DNA of 64,000 bases from Gilvimarinus sp. DA14. GTDB taxonomy: Bacteria > Pseudomonadota > Gammaproteobacteria > Pseudomonadales > Cellvibrionaceae. How positions within the stretch are numbered: the first letter of the stretch is position 1; each line of letters begins with the position of its first letter. Below the pieces are notes generated by a model. That model saw only the letters and a list, made by a program, of their open reading frames with translations. It was not told the DNA's origin and did not search any database. The DNA lies in assembly GCF_024204685.1 (NCBI RefSeq), contig NZ_CP100350.1, positions 3,312,501-3,376,500 on the forward strand, in the 5' to 3' direction. The translations under genes were made by a program, and so were the position numbers. Below are positions 20,001-28,596 of this stretch, in pieces.

Positions 20001-21056
20001 TGGCTGCTGGGGTTGGAGCATCCATTGGCAAGCGGTGAGTTGTTCTGGCCCATGGCTGCCGGAGAGCCTTTGCAGCTGGACTTAGTCAGTTTGAATTTAC
20101 CCGCAAGTTTATTGGAACCCGCTGCGAATGACTCCGAGCAACAGCAGGGTGAAAATGACAATGGCCCGGTGGCAAAGGTGTGGCAGCAGTTGCAAACCTG
20201 GCCTGCAGTCGATGTATCTGTGGCGGCGGTAAGTGTAGATGATAAGCCCTATGGTCAGTGGCAGTTCGCTTTTCGCCCAGAGCCGGGACGGCTGAACTTT
20301 GTCGATGTGCAAGGCGATATACGGGGTTTGGGTGTGGCTGGCGTAGCGCCGAGCAGTGGTGCGCAAGTGTCTGTATTGTTGAACGAAGAGGGCGTGCAAA
20401 CTGAGTTACAGGCCCTGCTGAGCGCCACAGATATGGGGCAGGTGTTAAGCGCTTGGGGTGCGCCCGCCAGTATTGAAAGTGAGTCGGCGCGCTATGGTCT
20501 GGATTTGGGTTGGCCGGGAGCGCCGCAGGATTTTGCCCTGGCAAAGCTGGTCGGCCAGGTGCAGGCCAATATCGAACAGGGGCGTTTTATTCGCACCAAT
20601 GCCGGTGCCAGCGAGGGCTTGCTGCGTTTGATGGGGCTGTTTAATTTTGATTCTCTGGCACGCCGGGTGCGCTTGGATTTTTCCGATCTTTATAAAAGCG
20701 GATTGACCTTCGACCATATCAACGGTGGCTTAACCTTTGCCAGTGGCACCTTGAATATAACCGAGCCTGTGCAGATGCAGAGCCCGTCGGGGCGGATGCA
20801 GCTTTTGGGGGCGGTGGATTTGGTCGAGCAAACCTTGGATACCCGGCTGGTGGCGACCATCCCCATGGGGGGGAATTTAACCGTGATTGCCGCTTTGGCA
20901 GCGGGCCTGCCGGCAGCTGCCGGGGTGTTTGTGCTCAGTAAATTATTTGAAGACCAGATGAATAAGGTAACCAGCGTCAGCTACAAAATTAGCGGCAGTT
21001 GGGACGACCCGGTATCTGAGTTTGAAGGCGTTGCCGAAGATCTTGGCGCCGAGTGA
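17082..21056 (+). CDS. yhdP: YhdP-type AsmA-like lipid transport protein
   Basis: YhdP is a large inner-membrane-anchored periplasmic protein of the AsmA/TamB type; with TamB and YdbH it moves phospholipids to the outer membrane in E. coli. The 1324-residue protein has one N-terminal membrane helix (about residues 8-30) and a long periplasmic part of repeated beta segments. The C-terminal part holds the AsmA-like segment GLLRLMGLFNFDSLARRV, then IPMGGNLTVIAALAAGLPAA and VSYKISGSWDDP. It follows rng as in other gammaproteobacteria, but nitrilase and tldD genes that often come next are not present here. The ribosome site before the ATG is weak. Confidence 0.93.
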   Translation: MRRFVRLTLRIFYLTVAFTLIALAIVVQLGRSLTYLVSDYREELAAVLSQQTGTRIELGALNAHWSGLQPLLEADEIRIFGGADNHVLLAMDEAQLRLDLVSSLWQWAPVWSSVTLRGGAITLQQDDAGRWRLRGSREGGKPMSAELQDKLFDILLASRRIGIEQTQVDVQFHSGESINLKSPNLLLENRGSFHRLLLQLGLPENPHAFYLVMEADGDPRRQRSELQGYLQLRDFPLARVASTLPEQWLQNSAVDISGRLDATIWLRRDKDREPLRLQGDLRLADAGLETNSVNLSVDHLQTDLAGHYRQGEWQLGFKSLFLAAGGVSQSGLNISLGQASAQAPLLARMEQLDLTWLSRQLQASGAFSHSELLTQLLQDLKPRGQLRSLQLTLPPKDWTQMNIAAQLQDVAVESWRGVPAFSGVGGYLQSNLSHGQIQLNAPHGFSMAFDKVYAEPLAFDSAGGTVAWRVLPEENDIDVYSGPLELSDGAERARGVFHLSLPIKRNTGPIDLTIALTATDVLAEQYRKYLPEVVPQSLTDYLQRGIGRNNPGVAERGAFIYRGTLNEKGPQAYSVGLDLQLQKASFLYHPDWPPVQDVSGRLVVDDGDLHGRINVGEIYNSAIVDTHITLSDNPHDDGKWLQLTGKVDGIASDGLRILRQSVLRRYVGSQMDSWYLHGDLLAAVDLGIPLQSGAQGAYQKLTMDVDASMFALDNFNLELSDLSGRISYDSATGLDSEDLTAQLFGSPTHIDIGTVRDEHATALTTIDVKAAASAVQLADWSGQPMLNFVRGQLPLDVHIELNHNYSREPDASDDARVAAVSVEADLHSAAIDLPAPLGKPKGESGLLTLNYILGAQTALADVHYLDRLRAMLHLTQDGKKLMGGAISLGGEPELAAEPALRITGELNSIDPQAWLSTWDKVKTMRGQGSDADFANAGATLGIPIEAEILLKQHSIAGLKLQDLALSFKQLPEAWLLGLEHPLASGELFWPMAAGEPLQLDLVSLNLPASLLEPAANDSEQQQGENDNGPVAKVWQQLQTWPAVDVSVAAVSVDDKPYGQWQFAFRPEPGRLNFVDVQGDIRGLGVAGVAPSSGAQVSVLLNEEGVQTELQALLSATDMGQVLSAWGAPASIESESARYGLDLGWPGAPQDFALAKLVGQVQANIEQGRFIRTNAGASEGLLRLMGLFNFDSLARRVRLDFSDLYKSGLTFDHINGGLTFASGTLNITEPVQMQSPSGRMQLLGAVDLVEQTLDTRLVATIPMGGNLTVIAALAAGLPAAAGVFVLSKLFEDQMNKVTSVSYKISGSWDDPVSEFEGVAEDLGAE

Positions 21057-21076
21057 TAGCGGCGCCTTATTTTTTT
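21045..21076 (+). terminator. probable terminator at the yhdP end
   Basis: GGCGCC at 21045-21050 and 21061-21066 can pair across the yhdP stop codon and are followed by TTATTTTTTT. The stem is only 6 bp. It lies between converging genes. Confidence 0.5.
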
Positions 21077-21079
21077 GAA

Positions 21080-21598
21080 TCAATCGGCCTCGGCCAGAGT
21101 GTCGCGTAGGCAGCGAAACAATTTGCGCGCATGGGCGGGCGGTTTATTCTGCGATTTTTCTTTTTGCGCCTGGCGCACCAACTGACGCAGGTGCTGAATA
21201 TCGACGTTGGGATAGGCTTCGATAAAATCTGACACTGCCTGTTTGTCGCCCGAGAGCATGCGATCGCGCCACTGCTCAATTAAATGCTGACGTTGCACGC
21301 TCAAAGAGCCCTGGGCTTTGATCGCCTCCAGACGAGCTTTGACCTCATCGCCATCGACCTTGCGCATCATTTTGCCGATAAACTGCAAATGCCGACGGCG
21401 CGCTTCGCGCTGACGAATTCGATGCATCTCGACGATGGCGGCGTGTACTTCCTCTGGCAGCTCGATACTGGCCAGCTGAGTGTCGCTTAATTCGGTGAGC
21501 TGTTGTCCCAACTCTTGCAGGGCGTGCATTTCTCTTTTGCGCTGGCTTTTACTGGGGCCTTCGTCAAATTCTTCGTCGTAATCTATTGTATCGTTCAC
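21080..21598 (-). CDS. darP: ribosome-associated protein DarP (YjgA, DUF615)
   Basis: DarP binds immature 50S subunits and helps late assembly of the peptidyl-transferase region. The 172-residue protein is very basic and acidic by turns with the family segments KSQRKREMHALQELGQQL, RREARRRHLQFIGKMMR and LIEQWRDRMLSGD. It is the last gene of the minus-strand block and converges on yhdP. Confidence 0.93.
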   Translation of the reverse strand: MNDTIDYDEEFDEGPSKSQRKREMHALQELGQQLTELSDTQLASIELPEEVHAAIVEMHRIRQREARRRHLQFIGKMMRKVDGDEVKARLEAIKAQGSLSVQRQHLIEQWRDRMLSGDKQAVSDFIEAYPNVDIQHLRQLVRQAQKEKSQNKPPAHARKLFRCLRDTLAEAD

Positions 21599-21603
21599 AG
21601 CGT

Positions 21604-21879
21604 TTACTCTTCGTTGAGCTCGTCAAAGCCCGCTTCAATCAGTTGGCATACAGCGTTGAGGGCGTCTTCGGCGCGTTCACCCTCAGCGTGCACACAAATT
21701 TCTGTTCCCAGGCCCGCAGCCAGCATCATCAGGGCCATCATGCTGGTGCAATCGGCTCTTTTATCGCAGTGATGTATCTCCACCTTGCAGGGTAGCTCTT
21801 TGCCCAGTGCCACCAGCTTGGCCGCGGAGCGGGCGTGAAGGCCTTTGCGATTGACGATGGTGACAGTGCGTTGTGGCAT
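21604..21879 (-). CDS. ptsO: HPr-like phosphocarrier NPr
   Basis: NPr is the HPr-like carrier of the nitrogen phosphotransferase system, passing phosphate from PtsP to PtsN. The 91-residue protein has the phosphorylation site in NRKGLHARSAAKL (His15) and SMMALMMLAAGLG in place of the HPr regulatory serine region. The ATG overlaps the rapZ stop (ATGA-type junction). Confidence 0.95.
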   Translation of the reverse strand: MPQRTVTIVNRKGLHARSAAKLVALGKELPCKVEIHHCDKRADCTSMMALMMLAAGLGTEICVHAEGERAEDALNAVCQLIEAGFDELNEE

Positions 21880-22757
21880 TAATGGGACTCGTGCAAATTG
21901 TCATTCAGCTCGCGATGGCGAACCTGAACGTTCTCCAGGCTGCGGCTAAAATGCTGTTGTAGTTTTTCACACAAATACACCGAGCGGTGCTGGCCGCCAG
22001 TACAACCGATTGCGATGGTGATGTAGCTGCGGTTGTTGGCTTGGTAGTGTTCCCACCAACGATCCAAAAAATGGCTGATGTCTTGATACATCTGCTGCAC
22101 CAGCGGTTCCTTGTCTAGAAACGAAATAACGTCGGCGTCTTTACCGGTTTGTCGGCGCAGGTTTGGATCCCAGTGTGGGTTGGGCAGGCAGCGGGCGTCG
22201 AACACCAGGTCGGCGTTGTTCGGCGGGCCATGCTTGAAACCGAAAGATTCAAACAGTATCGCCATGCCTTCACTGGCAGGCTCAGCCACTCGGGTTTTAA
22301 TTAAATCGCGCAGCTGATGCAGATTTAAATCGGTGGTGTTAATGACGATATCGGCGGTATCGCGCATGGGGCCGAGCAGCTGGTGCTCGGTGTTAATCGC
22401 CTCATTCAGGTGGCGATGCTTATCGCTCAGGGGATGCTTGCGCCTGGTTTCACTGAAGCGCTGCACAATTTTCTTGGTTTCGGCATCCAGAAACACCACA
22501 GTGAATGGCAAATGGGCGTCTTTCAGGGTATGCACCATCTGCGGAAAAATACCCAAGTCTTGCCAGGCGTCGCGAATGTCTATGCCGATGGCAAAGTTCT
22601 GATTTTCAGCGTCTTTGTGAACCTGGATTTGCGCCACCAGCGCCGGCAGTAAGCTGACCGGTAGGTTGTCGATACAGTTGTAGCCCGCATCTTCCAGCGC
22701 ATTCAGGGCTGTACTTTTACCCGAGCCCGATAGCCCGCTGACAATCACTAAATGCAT
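21879..22757 (-). CDS. rapZ: RNase adapter RapZ
   Basis: RapZ is a nucleotide-binding protein which in E. coli delivers the GlmZ small RNA to RNase E and so sets GlmS levels. The 292-residue protein has the Walker A motif GLSGSGKST, then DNLPVSLLPAL, and the C-terminal domain with AIGCTGGQHRSVYLCEKL. It lies between ptsN and ptsO, as is usual. glmM in this same window is in the pathway it controls. Confidence 0.97.
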   Translation of the reverse strand: MHLVIVSGLSGSGKSTALNALEDAGYNCIDNLPVSLLPALVAQIQVHKDAENQNFAIGIDIRDAWQDLGIFPQMVHTLKDAHLPFTVVFLDAETKKIVQRFSETRRKHPLSDKHRHLNEAINTEHQLLGPMRDTADIVINTTDLNLHQLRDLIKTRVAEPASEGMAILFESFGFKHGPPNNADLVFDARCLPNPHWDPNLRRQTGKDADVISFLDKEPLVQQMYQDISHFLDRWWEHYQANNRSYITIAIGCTGGQHRSVYLCEKLQQHFSRSLENVQVRHRELNDNLHESH

Positions 22758-22762
22758 GGTAT

Positions 22763-23218
22763 TTAATCCGGCTGATCTATTGCGGCTTGATACAGCTGCT
22801 CTGGCGACTCGGCCCGGCGCAAGGCGTCACGGTAGGGCGCTTCATTTAATGCTGAGGCAAGCGCTGCCAGGGTTTTTAAATGGTCATCTTCGGCTTCGGC
22901 CGGAACAAGCATGGCAAATACGACATCCACCGCTTCGCCGTCGATAGCGTCGAAGTCGATGGGCTCTTCAAGGGTGATGAGTGCCCCGAGGGTGGAGTCG
23001 CAGCCGGGAATACGGCAGTGGGGAATGGCGATGCCATGGCCGATGCCGGTGGAGCCTAACTTTTCCCGTGCGATAAGCCGCCTGAAAATATCATCGGCAT
23101 CCATTCCCGGCACCTGCTCGGCAATGGTGTTGGCGAGAATTTCCAGGGCGCGCTTCTTACTCACGCCTTCGATGCGACATAGGGTACGCTGGGGGGAGAG
23201 TATTTGATCTATTTGCAT
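22763..23218 (-). CDS. ptsN: nitrogen-PTS protein IIA (EIIANtr)
   Basis: PtsN is the end acceptor of the nitrogen PTS and regulates potassium uptake and other functions according to its phosphorylation. The 151-residue protein has the active histidine in STGIGHGIAIPHCRIPG and the IIA-fold region IDGEAVDVVFAMLVPAEAEDDHLK. It is four bases from hpf in a tight operon. Confidence 0.96.
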   Translation of the reverse strand: MQIDQILSPQRTLCRIEGVSKKRALEILANTIAEQVPGMDADDIFRRLIAREKLGSTGIGHGIAIPHCRIPGCDSTLGALITLEEPIDFDAIDGEAVDVVFAMLVPAEAEDDHLKTLAALASALNEAPYRDALRRAESPEQLYQAAIDQPD

Positions 23219-23222
23219 GATA

Positions 23223-23513
23223 TCAGCGGTGGCTTTTCAGCTTTTCTTTGTGCTTAATCAACTGGCGATCAAGCTTGTCGGTTAGGGCGTCGATGGCGGC
23301 GTAAAGATCCTCGGAGTCAGCGTCGGCAAAAATATCTTTGCCATTGACGTGAATAATAGCTTCGGCTTTTTGGGTGTTTTTTTCGACTTCGAGAATGACG
23401 TTGATGCTGGTAATAAATTCGCTGTGGTGGGTCAAACGCTCCAGCTTGGTGTGTACATAGTTATTGATGGCATCGGTAATTTCCAAATGATGACCACTGA
23501 TGTTCACTTGCAT
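23223..23513 (-). CDS. hpf: ribosome hibernation promoting factor (short form)
   Basis: HPF binds the decoding centre of idle ribosomes and promotes dimerisation in stationary phase. The 96-residue protein reads MQVNISGHHLEITDAINNYV and then ADADSEDLYAAIDALTDKLDRQL, matching the short HPF class. It lies between rpoN and ptsN. Confidence 0.96.
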   Translation of the reverse strand: MQVNISGHHLEITDAINNYVHTKLERLTHHSEFITSINVILEVEKNTQKAEAIIHVNGKDIFADADSEDLYAAIDALTDKLDRQLIKHKEKLKSHR

Positions 23514-23563
23514 ACTAGAGTCCTCTGTTGTCTGGGGCGGCAGTTTGCGCCGCCCCGGAAATG

Positions 23564-25084
23564 TTACACCAGGCTTTTACGCTCGTTGGACGGCGGAATA
23601 TTGAGAGATTCCCGGTATTTGGCGATGGTGCGCCTGGCAACCTGAATGCCTTGCTCGGCCAGCATTTGCGTGATCTTGCTGTCGCTGAGGGGCTTTTTCG
23701 GGTTTTCGGCGGCAATCAGCTTTTTAATGATAGCTCTAATTGCGGTCGAGGAACATTCACCCCCTGAATCGGTACTGACGTGGGACGAGAAAAAGTACTT
23801 CAGCTCGAAAATACCCTGTGGGGTGTGCATATACTTTTGCGTCGTCACCCGCGAGATGGTCGATTCGTGCATTTCTACCAGCTCGGCGATATCGTGCAAC
23901 ACCAGAGGCTTCATGGCCTCGGCGCCATAGTCGAGAAAACCGCGTTGTTTTTCTACGATGCAGGTGGCCACTTTTAACAGGGTTTCATTTCGGCTTTGCA
24001 GGCTTTTCAAAAACCAGCGCGCCTCTTGTAAATTGTTCTTTAAAAAGGTGTTTTCGCGGCTGGAGTCGGCGCGTTTTACCAGTGATGCATAGCCCGTGTT
24101 AATGCGCAGGCGTGGCGCGATGTCCGGATTTAGCTCCACTGTCCAGCGCCCCTCGCGCTTCTCGACAAACACATCCGGCACCACGTATTCGGTTTCGCGG
24201 GTGTCGATAATGTCACCCGGGTGCGGATTGAGGCTCTTTATCAGCGCCACCGCCTGGGCAAGTTCCGGCTCTTTGAGACGGGTTTTACGCATCAATTGGC
24301 GGTAATCGCGGCTGCCAAGTAGAGGTAGGTACTGCTGTACGATCAGCTTTGCGGCGTCGAGAAATGGAGTGGATTTATCGAACTGGGACAGTTGCACCAG
24401 CAGACAGTCGGTCAGGTTTTCACTGCACACCCCCGAGGGATCAAACTGTTGCAGGCGGCGTTTAACCGCCTGAACTTCGTCTAGCTCAAGCTCTTCGAGG
24501 TTTTCGCTGAGGCCTTCGTATATCTCTTCTAGGGTGGTGCTAAGTAGTCCACTGGGCTCGACGGCGTCGATGATTGCCATGGCGATCAGCTCGTCGCGCT
24601 CGGACAGGGGCGTGAGATTGAGCTGCCACATCAAGTGATCGTACAGAGATTCGGTGCTGCCACGGCGGCTTTCAAAATCGCTGTCATCGCCTTCGTAATT
24701 ACTGGCCGGCAGCGCGGGGCCAGAGCTTTCGTAGACGTCATCCCAGCTGGTGTCGACGGGTAGGTCTTGGGGGATGGCCTCACTCCACTCGCTGTCGGCC
24801 TGGGGGTCGCCATCGTTGTCACTGCTGTTAGTTGGTGTCTCGGAAGTGGCGTTAGCCGTTTCGCGCGCCTCAGCGGTCTCATGGGTGTCGTTAGCTTCAG
24901 AGTTTTTATCGCTCTGTTCGCTGTCGAGGTTTTCCTCCATTTCCAGCATAGGGTTGGAGTCTAGCGCCTCTTGGATTTCCTGTTGTAAATCCAGAGTAGA
25001 CAACTGCAGCAGGCGAATGGCCTGCTGCAGTTGAGGTGTCATAGTGAGCTGTTGGCCCAGCTTAAGCTGTAGCGATTGCTTCAT
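23564..25084 (-). CDS. rpoN: RNA polymerase sigma-54 factor
   Basis: RpoN directs RNA polymerase to -24/-12 promoters that need enhancer-binding activators. The 506-residue protein has the Gln-rich activator-interacting N-terminus ([20 protein letters not shown]), an acidic linker at about 55-125, the core-binding region, the helix-turn-helix [17 protein letters not shown] and the C-terminal RpoN box [12 protein letters not shown]. The pilin promoter at 99-114 is a likely target. It stands 137 bases behind lptB. Confidence 0.98.
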   Translation of the reverse strand: MKQSLQLKLGQQLTMTPQLQQAIRLLQLSTLDLQQEIQEALDSNPMLEMEENLDSEQSDKNSEANDTHETAEARETANATSETPTNSSDNDGDPQADSEWSEAIPQDLPVDTSWDDVYESSGPALPASNYEGDDSDFESRRGSTESLYDHLMWQLNLTPLSERDELIAMAIIDAVEPSGLLSTTLEEIYEGLSENLEELELDEVQAVKRRLQQFDPSGVCSENLTDCLLVQLSQFDKSTPFLDAAKLIVQQYLPLLGSRDYRQLMRKTRLKEPELAQAVALIKSLNPHPGDIIDTRETEYVVPDVFVEKREGRWTVELNPDIAPRLRINTGYASLVKRADSSRENTFLKNNLQEARWFLKSLQSRNETLLKVATCIVEKQRGFLDYGAEAMKPLVLHDIAELVEMHESTISRVTTQKYMHTPQGIFELKYFFSSHVSTDSGGECSSTAIRAIIKKLIAAENPKKPLSDSKITQMLAEQGIQVARRTIAKYRESLNIPPSNERKSLV

Positions 25085-25221
25085 AATTTTTGATGTTTCT
25101 TTCGGGCATTAATCGCAGAGTGTAGTCAGCCTACTGCTCGCAGGCAACACGTTTAAGCAATGTTTATGCCTGAGGCGCAAAAAAATTTAAAAGTCAAGAT
25201 GGGCTGAGGCGATGTGGGCGC

Positions 25222-25947
25222 TTAGAGCATGAAGTTTTCGCCCAGATACACTTTGCGTACCTTCGCATTACTGAGGATGTCCTCTGAGTTGCCTTCGGCG
25301 ATGATATGTCCCTCGGACACAATATAGGCTTTTTCGCAGATGCCCAGCGTCTCGCGCACATTGTGATCGGTGATCAAAATGCCGATATCCCGGTCTTTCA
25401 GGTGGCGCACAATCTGCTGAATGTCGCTCACCGAAATGGGGTCGACCCCGGCGAAGGGTTCATCTAGCAAAATAAACGCGGGGTTGGTGGCCAGGGCGCG
25501 GGCGATCTCAACGCGGCGCCGCTCGCCGCCAGACAGAGCCATGCCCAGGCTGTCGCGAATGTGAGTGATGTGAAACTCGTGCATCAGAGATTCCAGCTCA
25601 TCCTTGCGCTGCTCGGCACTGAGATCTTTGCGAGTTTGCAAAATGGCGAGAATGTTATCGGCCACCGAAAGCTTGCGAAACACCGAGGCCTCTTGCGGCA
25701 GATAACCAATACCGGCGCGGGCACGCCCGTGAATCGGCAGTGAGGTGAGGTCTTGTTCGTTCAGGCTGACACTGCCGCGATCGGCTTTAACCAGACCTGC
25801 AATCATGTAAAAGCAGGTGGTTTTACCGGCGCCGTTTGGGCCCAGTAGGCCGACGATTTCGCCGCTGGAGACGCTGAGGGAAACATCGATAACAACCTGG
25901 CGGCCTTTGTAGCTTTTAGCCAGGTTTTGGGCTTTCAGTGTTGCCAT
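25222..25947 (-). CDS. lptB: LPS export ABC transporter ATPase LptB
   Basis: LptB powers extraction of lipopolysaccharide from the inner membrane by LptFG. The 241-residue protein has Walker A ([16 protein letters not shown]), the Q loop ([10 protein letters not shown]), the signature [15 protein letters not shown] and Walker B ([13 protein letters not shown]). The order lptC-lptA-lptB on the minus strand is standard. LptF and LptG are not in the window. Confidence 0.98.
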   Translation of the reverse strand: MATLKAQNLAKSYKGRQVVIDVSLSVSSGEIVGLLGPNGAGKTTCFYMIAGLVKADRGSVSLNEQDLTSLPIHGRARAGIGYLPQEASVFRKLSVADNILAILQTRKDLSAEQRKDELESLMHEFHITHIRDSLGMALSGGERRRVEIARALATNPAFILLDEPFAGVDPISVSDIQQIVRHLKDRDIGILITDHNVRETLGICEKAYIVSEGHIIAEGNSEDILSNAKVRKVYLGENFML

Positions 25948-25949
25948 GC

Positions 25950-26471
25950 TTACTGCTCGATTGCCGCCGGTGGAATGGTCATTTGAATACGGTCCTGGCC
26001 CTCGGCATCGCTCTGGGCGTTAACCAGCTCTTGGGTCAGATCGTAGTGAATGCTGTGTCCGCGCATAATCGCCCCGTCCTGCTCGAGCTTGGCAGCTTCG
26101 GTCATAGAAACGGTGTTGTTGGCGCTGTCATAGACAATTTCGTTGGCTTCGGCACTGACTATGCCGCGTTCGGCGCTGGGCTTTTGTTGGAAGTGAGCAG
26201 GTTTGCCCTTGGCGGTGACGACCTTAACGCTGTTGTCGGGGGTAAACTCCACCGTAATGGTGTCTGCTTTTATCAATAGTGACCCCTGTTGTAACAGGGC
26301 ATTGCCACTGTATGTGATGCGCCCATTTTTCTGGTCGAAGGTTTGGGTGTCGGCCTGCAGCTGGAACGGTTGCTCGCGGTCGTCCGGCAAAGCCTGGGCT
26401 TTGAGGGTAAAAAGCAGGGTCGCAAGAAATGCGGCGGTGATAACCGAAAATTGCGATTTAAAGGGGATCAT
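25950..26471 (-). CDS. lptA: LPS transport periplasmic protein LptA
   Basis: LptA forms the periplasmic bridge that carries LPS from LptC to LptD. The 173-residue protein has a signal peptide (helix [20 protein letters not shown]) and the OstA-like beta-jellyroll ([20 protein letters not shown]...). It begins inside the 3' end of lptC (14-base overlap) and is followed two bases later by lptB. Confidence 0.95.
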   Translation of the reverse strand: MIPFKSQFSVITAAFLATLLFTLKAQALPDDREQPFQLQADTQTFDQKNGRITYSGNALLQQGSLLIKADTITVEFTPDNSVKVVTAKGKPAHFQQKPSAERGIVSAEANEIVYDSANNTVSMTEAAKLEQDGAIMRGHSIHYDLTQELVNAQSDAEGQDRIQMTIPPAAIEQ

Positions 26472-27039
26472 AAAGGCTTTTTACCTCGGCTAACAATTCT
26501 ATTTGGCCTTCATCCAGGTCGGCATTCAGCCCTGTGGCAGTAGTCTTGCCGCGAGCGCTGAGCATAGTAACAGGTTTGCTTGTGTGGGCGTATTGGCGTT
26601 GTGTGTCGATCAGTAAGTCATCGGTGCTGATGGTGACGCGGCCGAACTTCGGGTGATCGCTGTGGGCCGTAACCTCCTGTTCCAGCATTAACGTCTGGTG
26701 TTGATTGTCCGCGGTGCCGCGTGCTGCGCTTAAGTACCAAGGAGCTTTACCTTCGCTGTAGAACTCTAACTGCGGGGCGATGATATCGCCGCGGTTTTGT
26801 CCTTCCGCCTGATAATAATCGACTCGTTCGGCATGCAGCGTGTGCTTTAAAGTACCGGCGGTGTCGTAGGCGCGATCGCTCATGCCGATGATGTAGGTTT
26901 CGGGGGCAATGCTGACGCCTGCTCGGGTATCCGTCTCGCCGAGGTTGATGTCGCGGGGGGAAAACTGCAGTGCGACAAACACTAATAGGGCGCATAGGGC
27001 GATGGGGACAAACCAGGTTTTGGGCTGGCGCTGGCGCAT
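26458..27039 (-). CDS. lptC: LPS export protein LptC
   Basis: LptC is the inner-membrane-anchored protein that accepts LPS from LptB2FG and passes it to LptA. The 193-residue protein has one N-terminal membrane helix (WFVPIALCALLVFVAL) and a periplasmic jellyroll with LHAERVDYYQAEGQN and [21 protein letters not shown]. Its place between kdsC and lptA confirms the call. Confidence 0.93.
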   Translation of the reverse strand: MRQRQPKTWFVPIALCALLVFVALQFSPRDINLGETDTRAGVSIAPETYIIGMSDRAYDTAGTLKHTLHAERVDYYQAEGQNRGDIIAPQLEFYSEGKAPWYLSAARGTADNQHQTLMLEQEVTAHSDHPKFGRVTISTDDLLIDTQRQYAHTSKPVTMLSARGKTTATGLNADLDEGQIELLAEVKSLYDPL

Positions 27040-27041
27040 CT

Positions 27042-27572
27042 TTAGCCTCCGGTGTGGCGCGCTATGGCCTGTTCAAAATTGCCTTGCGCTTGCAAAATTA
27101 AATCGCAGGCATCGCGCACGGCGCCTTCGCCGCCAGCGCGGTGGCTAATCCAATGGGCGTATTCGGAGACACTGGCATGGGCATTGGGCACGGTAAGCGC
27201 TAATCCAACGCGGGTCATGATGGAAAGGTCGGGCCAGTCGTCGCCCATGTGGGCAATTTCTTCGGTTTTCAGGTTTAGTTCGCTAAATACTTCCTGTAGT
27301 GCAGCCCATTTGTCTTCGCGGCCCTGAATGAGCAGGTCGATACCCAGTTCGCGGGCGCGGCGGGCGACCACTTCGCTGCTGCGTCCAGTAATAATGGCCA
27401 CCTGCACCCCGGTGGCCATCAGCGATTTAATGCCTTGGCCGTCCTGGGTGTTGAACGTTTTCATTTCGTTCCCTTGATTGTCGAAGTAAAGGCGGCCGTC
27501 GGTGAGCACGCCGTCCACATCCAGAATCAGTAATTTGATGCGCTTGGCCAGCGCCAGGGTTTGTTCAGTCAT
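27042..27572 (-). CDS. kdsC: Kdo-8-phosphate phosphatase
   Basis: KdsC hydrolyses Kdo 8-phosphate to Kdo for the LPS inner core. The 176-residue HAD protein has the nucleophile motif LLILDVDGVLTDG, the short capless class insert LYFDNQGNEMKTFNTQDGQG, Thr in AIITGRSS and the HMGDDWPDL metal motif. kdsD is directly upstream. Confidence 0.97.
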   Translation of the reverse strand: MTEQTLALAKRIKLLILDVDGVLTDGRLYFDNQGNEMKTFNTQDGQGIKSLMATGVQVAIITGRSSEVVARRARELGIDLLIQGREDKWAALQEVFSELNLKTEEIAHMGDDWPDLSIMTRVGLALTVPNAHASVSEYAHWISHRAGGEGAVRDACDLILQAQGNFEQAIARHTGG

Positions 27573-27589
27573 AGAGTCGCTAAATTCAG

Positions 27590-28558
27590 TTATAAAACGC
27601 CGGCGCGCAGCAGGTCGTGTAAATGGACAACGCCGATGGCGGTTTGATCGTGCGCCGCGACAATCAGCGAAGTGATTTTTCGCTCTTCCATGATTTTAAT
27701 GGCCTCGGCGGCCAGAGTTTCCTCGTTAATGGTTTGCGGTGCATGGGTCATAACCTCTGCCATGTGAGCGTGCTTGAGGTCGATATTGCGATCGATACAG
27801 CGACGCAGGTCGCCGTCAGTAAATACCCCCACCAGCTTGCCTTGATCCTGCACTGTCGTCATGCCCAGGCCTTTGCGGCTCATTTCCAGTAAGCCTTGCG
27901 GTAATGTGTCGTCGGGGGCGACGCGCGGAAGCTGGTCACCTTCGTGCATGATGTCGCTCACACGCAACAGCAGTTTGCGCCCGAGTGCTCCGCCGGGATG
28001 CGAAAAGGCAAAGTCCTCGGCGGTAAAGCCACGTGCCTCAAGCAGGGCAATGGCCAGAGCGTCTCCCAGTACTGTGGTGACGGTGGCGCTGGAAGTGGGG
28101 GCCAGTGCTAGCGGGCAGGCCTCGCGCTCCACCGCGATAGATAGATGCACCTCAGCGGCTTTCGCGAGCACTGAGTCGGCGTCGCCGGTCATACTGATCA
28201 AGGGAATGCCCAGGCGTTTAAACAGGGGCAGTAGCGTCAGCAGTTCGGCAGAGTTGCCCGAATAGGAAATGGCAATCAGGACATCTTTGGCCGTCACCAT
28301 GCCCAGGTCGCCGTGGCTGGCTTCGCCCGGGTGCATAAAAAACGCCGGCGTGCCGGTGCTTGCCAGGGTGGCGGCGATTTTTTTGCCCATATGGCCCGAC
28401 TTACCCATGCCCGAGACAATGACCCGTCCCTCGCATTGCAGCATCAAATCACAGGCGCGGCTCAGGTCGCCATTGACGCTGTTGGCCAAGGCGGCCACGG
28501 CGTCGGCTTCCAGGGCGATGGTGCGCCGAGCAGAGGCGGCGTAATCAAATTGGCTCAT
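27590..28558 (-). CDS. kdsD: arabinose-5-phosphate isomerase
   Basis: KdsD converts ribulose 5-phosphate to arabinose 5-phosphate, the first step of Kdo synthesis. The 322-residue protein has an N-terminal SIS sugar-isomerase domain (GMGKSGHMGKKIAATLASTGTPAFFMHPGEASHGDLG) recognisable by pieces such as HPGEASHGDLG, and two C-terminal CBS domains (about 205-320). It precedes kdsC on the minus strand. Confidence 0.97.
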   Translation of the reverse strand: MSQFDYAASARRTIALEADAVAALANSVNGDLSRACDLMLQCEGRVIVSGMGKSGHMGKKIAATLASTGTPAFFMHPGEASHGDLGMVTAKDVLIAISYSGNSAELLTLLPLFKRLGIPLISMTGDADSVLAKAAEVHLSIAVEREACPLALAPTSSATVTTVLGDALAIALLEARGFTAEDFAFSHPGGALGRKLLLRVSDIMHEGDQLPRVAPDDTLPQGLLEMSRKGLGMTTVQDQGKLVGVFTDGDLRRCIDRNIDLKHAHMAEVMTHAPQTINEETLAAEAIKIMEERKITSLIVAAHDQTAIGVVHLHDLLRAGVL

Positions 28559-28596
28559 AGCTATCCTGTATTACGTGGCCCGGAATTATACGACAA